Shown here piece after piece: positions 40,337-43,509 of a stretch of DNA of 43,509 bases. Below the pieces are notes generated by a model. The model had not been told where the DNA came from and did not search any database. It saw nothing but the letters and a program-made list of their open reading frames with translations. The stretch lies in IMG/VR virus record IMGVR_UViG_3300047586_000336, positions 1 to 43,509 of that record; one strand, 5' to 3'. Numbering within the stretch: the first letter of the stretch is position 1; every line of letters starts with the position of its first letter. Source of the DNA: a virus. The position numbers and the translations under genes are program-made.

Positions 40337-40365
40337 AATATACGCCTATTCATGGCGGATTCAAA
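40337..40365 (-). promoter_or_regulatory. Class A promoter TTTGAA-N4-CCATG-N5-GCG-TATATT
   Basis: Combines the TTTGAA -35 of the other class with the CCATG spacer element. The nearest gene downstream starts only about 140 bases later, leaving a structured leader. Confidence 0.72.
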
Positions 40366-40400
40366 TAGCAGATCTACAGCTACTTGTGTACATCAGATTT

Positions 40401-40844
40401 CTACTGCTTGTCCGATGGTCCAAGAATGGGACTCCAATCAGGATCTCCTGGTGGCCCAAGATCACCCAGAGGACTCCAGTCGGGACCGCCAGCATCAGGT
40501 CCTACTGGTGCTGGTCTCTCGTCAGGAAGCGCACCAAGTGACTCATAGATTGGTAGTCCTAAATTGACAGCCACAGCATGCTCGTGTGATGCTCCTGCGC
40601 TCTTCTTCCACAGAGGAAGCATAAGTATGGCATCGCATCTGCGAAGGATCTCTATGTCTCCGTCAAGGAATGTTTGTTCATCGATGTCAGGACCATTCAT
40701 CAGAATGGTATTCGTGTGAGGACAGATCACAGCCCAGCCTCTCACCCATGCCTCGCGAGCGAGCGCACGAGCAGCAAGAATATTCTCTAAAACACGATCA
40801 TGTCCTTCTGCTCTGTATGGCCCAGCGATGTAGAGGACTTTCAT
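40401..40844 (-). CDS. Nucleoside 2-deoxyribosyltransferase-like protein (DUF4406-like)
   Basis: 147 residues. Rossmann-like signature: LYIAGPYRA, ARALAREAWVRGWAVICPHT, DIDEQTFLDGDIEILRRCDA, and LPLWKKSAGASHEHAVAVNL, as in 2-deoxyribosyltransferase-fold phage proteins (substrate-binding ICPHTN and catalytic-type GASHE). The last 40 residues form a Pro/Gly/Asp/Trp-rich tail with a repeated DWSPLGD/DWSPILG element. A role in nucleotide salvage or NAD-type turnover is possible; no partner enzyme is visible. Confidence 0.78.
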   Translation of the reverse strand: MKVLYIAGPYRAEGHDRVLENILAARALAREAWVRGWAVICPHTNTILMNGPDIDEQTFLDGDIEILRRCDAILMLPLWKKSAGASHEHAVAVNLGLPIYESLGALPDERPAPVGPDAGGPDWSPLGDLGPPGDPDWSPILGPSDKQ

Positions 40845-40856
40845 GCTGATTCCTCC

Positions 40857-41411
40857 TTATTCGTCTTCCTCAAGCCTATCAGATACCCCAAATTCCGTGC
40901 CAGAATCACACAGGTGAGGCGAGCGACCCAAGAGCTGGGGCTTTCTCCTGCCAAGCCTTTCGGCACGCTGCAAGGCTTGATTCTGAAGCAGCCATTCCAG
41001 CCATAACGATGTCGTGTCTGAAGGAGCAATGCGTTGGGCAAAGAGCAACGCATCCATCTCTGGAGCACTTGCGAGAAAGAAATTGATGATGGCTTGCCGA
41101 TAGGGGATCTCTGTATCAAACTCGGCAGGAGGATGAGGAGGGCGATTGTAAGTTTGCCAATGGTGTCGCCACTCGTGGGCGATGGCGTTGTCGTGATCCT
41201 TGGCATCATAGCTGGCATCAGAGACATGACTGACACAGATCAGTCCTCTCCTCATGTCAAAGAAGCGACCCTCGCATTCCAGCTCTAATCGTGCTGGTCT
41301 AAAATAGCAGGCCGCTCCAACGGACGGCCCAGAACCATCAAACACTGCTACTCGTGGAGGCAGAATGGAGCGATCATGACGAGTGATGGATTCAGGCAGC
41401 CAGAAGGACAT
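40857..41411 (-). CDS. Putative zinc metallopeptidase (HEWRH)
   Basis: 184 residues, AAGGAACTGAC site. The helix NAIAHEWRHHWQTY carries HExxH (H-E-W-R-H) followed by a second histidine. The upstream region (RLELECEGRFFDMRRGLICV) could form the preceding strand. There is no signal peptide. Beyond the motif no peptidase family is recognised; it may be a host- or virion-directed protease or a degenerate one. Confidence 0.6.
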   Translation of the reverse strand: MSFWLPESITRHDRSILPPRVAVFDGSGPSVGAACYFRPARLELECEGRFFDMRRGLICVSHVSDASYDAKDHDNAIAHEWRHHWQTYNRPPHPPAEFDTEIPYRQAIINFFLASAPEMDALLFAQRIAPSDTTSLWLEWLLQNQALQRAERLGRRKPQLLGRSPHLCDSGTEFGVSDRLEEDE

Positions 41412-41425
41412 GTCAGTTCCTTACT

Positions 41426-41932
41426 TTATAGCAGTCCAGATTGCTGGGCTTTCCTTCTTGTAGTCCGCATAGCGAGATGATTCTTCTCCCAGCCTCCTGA
41501 GATCTTAGCCTTGATCCTCTTTATAAAAGCTCTTACATCTTCCTTTGCTAAGTACCCACCCAGGAGACGCATGCGACGTCTTATAATCCGATCATGGCCA
41601 TCACGCTTTTCCTGGCAGTGGTTGCACATGCGCACTCGGCCGTAACTCCACCAGCCAAAGCTGTGGTGTTCGATTGGATACTCGGATGTAAAATTTCGTC
41701 GCGAGGAGCATTTCAAGCACACAGGAAGTCCACAAACAAAACAAGTAGCTTTTGTTACACCTGTACAGAAAGGACCAGTGACGTGGCATCGATCTCCCTT
41801 CTCCAAGCCAGTAGAGGAAAGAGCCTTGTGGTGATGCTTGGCCTCACGCTCTAGCATGCGCACATAGACATCACCATGACGCCATGCATCACGCTTTGTC
41901 TTTAGGGGATTGCTGATGACAGTTTTGCTCAT
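41426..41932 (-). CDS. Zinc-binding protein, several CxxC pairs
   Basis: 168 residues, GAGGAGAAGCT site. Cysteine pairs in DRCHVTGPFC, ATCFVCGLPVCLKC and MCNHCQEK suggest two treble-clef or FYVE-like zinc sites. The flanks are basic (HDRIIRRRMRLLGGYLAKED, KAKISGGWEKNHLAMRTTRR). Probably binds nucleic acid. The opening MSKT is not the leader of the small basic family. Confidence 0.72.
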   Translation of the reverse strand: MSKTVISNPLKTKRDAWRHGDVYVRMLEREAKHHHKALSSTGLEKGDRCHVTGPFCTGVTKATCFVCGLPVCLKCSSRRNFTSEYPIEHHSFGWWSYGRVRMCNHCQEKRDGHDRIIRRRMRLLGGYLAKEDVRAFIKRIKAKISGGWEKNHLAMRTTRRKAQQSGLL

Positions 41933-41941
41933 AGCTTCTCC

Positions 41942-42202
41942 TCAGAAGGCCAAAGGCTCAAAGTCAGGACAATGATTGTCTGCATTATGCTCCAAGCACC
42001 AGTGCTCTTTCTTGTACTCTTCTGTGCGTTCTCGATGCATAGGAGAATCTGTGACTACACGAATGCTAGGAATAAGACAATGCTCAGTGCCATTAGAGTC
42101 TCGTCGCTCAAGCTGATAGTCGTGACGACGCTCACACTCCTCACAGTACACTTTGTCGTTTGGCTCTGTCTTGGGGGTGGTTGTGGTGATTGTTTCGCTC
42201 AT
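41942..42202 (-). CDS. Small zinc-binding protein, probably leaderless mRNA
   Basis: 86 residues from the ATG six bases after a TATAAT; a longer frame would start inside the promoter. Cysteine/histidine pattern YCEECERRHDY, TEHCLIPS, WCLEHNADNHCPDF suggests zinc. Acidic. Function unknown. Confidence 0.7.
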   Translation of the reverse strand: MSETITTTTPKTEPNDKVYCEECERRHDYQLERRDSNGTEHCLIPSIRVVTDSPMHRERTEEYKKEHWCLEHNADNHCPDFEPLAF

Positions 42203-42208
42203 GCCTTT

Positions 42209-42237
42209 ATTATACGCCATGCCATGGTAGCTTTATA
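42209..42237 (-). promoter_or_regulatory. Class A promoter with CCATG spacer; leaderless start
   Basis: CCATG-N5-GCG-TATAATAAAGGC-ATG. Identical to the 39.5 kb promoter over GCGTATAATAAAGGCATGA. The -35 position reads TATAAA. Confidence 0.75.
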
Positions 42238-42251
42238 AGCAGAAGTCAGTC

Positions 42252-42581
42252 TTAGAATCCCCATACCTTCATGGCAGATTCAGCAATTTGACTCGCCTTG
42301 GGATAAGACATTCCAGGAAAGTTGCACAGCTCTCTCATCATGACTCCATAAAAGTAGTTGTCTGGACAGATCTTCCACGCATACGATAACATGCGCCTCA
42401 GCCCCAGCTTCTCAACTTTTGTCGGATGAGTAGCTTTTGCCACATAGAGAGCCGACGAGGAGCTAGGCGAACTGACACCATGAAAGCACGAGATATCACA
42501 TTCCCCAACATAGACAAGAATGTCCTTCCATCGCCTTGCCAACGCTTTCTGCTCAGCCGTCAGACCTTTTAGTTTGTCCAT
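42252..42581 (-). CDS. Unknown protein
   Basis: 109 residues. An N-terminal helix (LTAEQKALARRWKDILVYVG) precedes cysteines at CDISCFHG and a second helical part (PKASQIAESAMKVW). The site before the ATG is TAGGAGCAAACA. No function recognised. Confidence 0.65.
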   Translation of the reverse strand: MDKLKGLTAEQKALARRWKDILVYVGECDISCFHGVSSPSSSSALYVAKATHPTKVEKLGLRRMLSYAWKICPDNYFYGVMMRELCNFPGMSYPKASQIAESAMKVWGF

Positions 42582-42603
42582 TGTTTGCTCCTATACTGCA
42601 AAT

Positions 42604-42705
42604 TTAGAGAGATAAAACCAGACAGCCATCCACATAGGGATCCTCTGACCATGGCGCAAGATATGTATTAGCCATTAGAGTCAGCTCGATCATCGATGTC
42701 TCCAT
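42604..42705 (-). CDS. Possible 33-residue ORF inside the inverted repeat
   Basis: METSMIELTLMANTYLAPWS and then EDPYVDGCLVLSL. Most of the frame lies between the two arms and its 3' end runs through the 42614-42628 arm. There is no clear ribosome binding site, so it may be fortuitous. Confidence 0.25.
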   Translation of the reverse strand: METSMIELTLMANTYLAPWSEDPYVDGCLVLSL

Positions 42706-42742
42706 GGCTGGTTAGAGAGGAATTACTTGGCTGTCTGGTTTT
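42614..42742. repeat. Long-range inverted repeat, 15-bp arms
   Basis: AAAACCAGACAGCCA (42614-42628) and its perfect complement (42728-42742) bracket about 100 bases. Inner flanks also partly pair (CCATGG and AGAGGA/TCCTCT tracts). The arms lie in the 170-base gap between two genes, so a structured RNA or protein-bound DNA site is possible. The rest of the gap shows no clear gene. Confidence 0.7.
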
Positions 42743-42751
42743 GGTATCATG

Positions 42752-43138
42752 CTATTCTATCGTAACGATTTTGTCACCAGCAAGCTCATCAGAGAAGTAT
42801 GCGTCTGAGAATTTCTTGTTGTACTCTTTCACAGCTTCAACCAGCTGCTTCATTCTCTCGGAGCCTCTGACCACAATGACATCAAGATCCTTGTCTGTCC
42901 GCGATCCTCGCAGATAGACAATAGGAAGATCTCCTCTGTCATCAATACCAGGATATTCCTGTGACACCAGGAGCACTCTGTTAGAGGCAATGAAGGTGCT
43001 GTTTCCTGCGGTCGCGAAGTTGCTGCCACAAGTACCTCCTGCAAACTCTCTGCCTGTGTGAGTCTGCACAATGACATCTACCAGCCAGCAGTACCATGGG
43101 GCAGGGATCCATTGGGCCCGAAGCTTCAAATGTTTCAT
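42752..43138 (-). CDS. Unknown protein
   Basis: 128 residues, GAGGAGAAGAA site. A hydrophobic, Trp-rich start (LRAQWIPAPWYCWLVDVIVQ) then GREFAGGTCGSNFATAGNST and a charged helix (RMKQLVEAVKEYNKKFSDAY). Not recognised. Overlaps the upstream gene by ATGA. Confidence 0.65.
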   Translation of the reverse strand: MKHLKLRAQWIPAPWYCWLVDVIVQTHTGREFAGGTCGSNFATAGNSTFIASNRVLLVSQEYPGIDDRGDLPIVYLRGSRTDKDLDVIVVRGSERMKQLVEAVKEYNKKFSDAYFSDELAGDKIVTIE

Positions 43139-43389
43139 TTCTTCTCCTCTGTCTCTGCAATAGAAGCAGTGATACGAGTCTCTTTATTCACAGTGTCTAT
43201 GACGAAATCCAGCCTTGCATTCTTGGGATACGCAAAGGCAGCCACAGCAGCAGATATTGTCATCATGCCACCATAATCTTGGAGCACGAGCCACAGTATC
43301 TTCTTAAGCTCTGCAATCCTGCCTCGCTCCTCAGCAAGTTGAGAGCGCAATTCAAATTCAGCATCAGTCATTTCATGCTCGGTGCTCAT
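43135..43389 (-). CDS. Unknown small acidic protein
   Basis: 84 residues. N-terminal coiled-coil-like helix (DAEFELRSQLAEERGRIAEL) then a hydrophobic stretch (GMMTISAAVAAFAYPKNARL) and a beta-rich end. The ATG overlaps the stop of the upstream gene (ATGA). No function recognised. Confidence 0.62.
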   Translation of the reverse strand: MSTEHEMTDAEFELRSQLAEERGRIAELKKILWLVLQDYGGMMTISAAVAAFAYPKNARLDFVIDTVNKETRITASIAETEEKK

Positions 43390-43509
43390 GGCTTCCTTCT
43401 GCCTATGGGGAAACGCTTGCAGCCTAATTCCTTCATATGGCGAAACAAAGCATTCCAGCTGACGCCATAAAAGTCGGCCATTGCTCGCTGACCTATCATG
43501 TCGTTCAGT
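43386..43509 (-). CDS. C-terminal part of an HTH protein (5' end outside window)
   Basis: Frame open to the right edge; visible end is MIGQRAMADFYGVSWNALFR then HMKELGCKRFPIGRRKP. A-x-x-x-x-V-S-x-x-x-L-x-R-H is a helix-turn-helix, probably DNA-binding. It is coupled to the downstream gene by ATGA. Too short to place in a family. Confidence 0.55.
   Translation of the reverse strand, partial: LNDMIGQRAMADFYGVSWNALFRHMKELGCKRFPIGRRKP

Overview
The window is a contiguous piece of a tailed double-stranded DNA bacteriophage (or prophage). Every supportable gene lies on the minus strand, genes are packed with many ATGA, TGATG or TAATG overlaps, and most starts have a clear AGGAG-type ribosome binding site. 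Head and tail genes are recognisable: large terminase, T4 gp20-like portal, gp21-like prohead protease joined to a scaffold, gp23-like capsid protein, HK97 gp10-like neck protein, tail tube, frameshifted tail chaperones and tape measure. The endolysin is an Amidase_3 enzyme and a spanin-like coiled-coil membrane protein is present, so a Gram-negative host is plausible, but the host cannot be named. No tRNA, integrase or CRISPR array was seen.

In transcription order (right to left): 43.5-36.8 kb holds small accessory genes (HTH remnant, zinc-binding proteins, a HEWRH metallopeptidase, a nucleoside deoxyribosyltransferase-like enzyme, several tiny membrane or basic proteins, one HNH gene). 36.8-28.0 kb holds terminase, three small basic proteins, an HNH gene, portal, a poly-alanine membrane protein, a fourth small basic protein and a MuF-type protein with ADP-ribosyltransferase-like ends. 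28.0-24.7 kb holds lysis-type genes (amidase, candidate holin) and a GT9 glycosyltransferase. 24.7-20.9 kb holds six more small basic proteins mixed with membrane proteins and a DUF4254-like protein. 20.9-15.0 kb holds an HTH protein, a metallophosphoesterase, HNH genes, protease/scaffold and major capsid protein. 14.9-9.0 kb is a glycosyltransferase/methyltransferase cassette. 9.0 kb to the left edge is neck, tail terminator candidates, tail tube, a homing endonuclease, chaperones and tape measure.

The main new-looking system is a set of ten paralogous small, mostly very basic proteins that start with the same leader (MSKTFTNKE-(V/L)-F). In every one the leader is followed within a few residues by an (L/I/V)-x-E tripeptide, the cleavage signature of T4-type prohead proteases, and the phage encodes such a protease. 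The simplest reading is a family of capsid-targeted, proteolytically trimmed internal proteins packaged with the DNA; the MuF/ART protein, which also has an LLE site near its N-terminus, may be co-packaged. Other points are a -1 frameshift heptamer in the tail chaperones, a probable nested scaffold start inside the protease gene, two repeated promoter types (one with a fixed CCATG spacer element), and start codons so close to promoters that their mRNAs should be leaderless.
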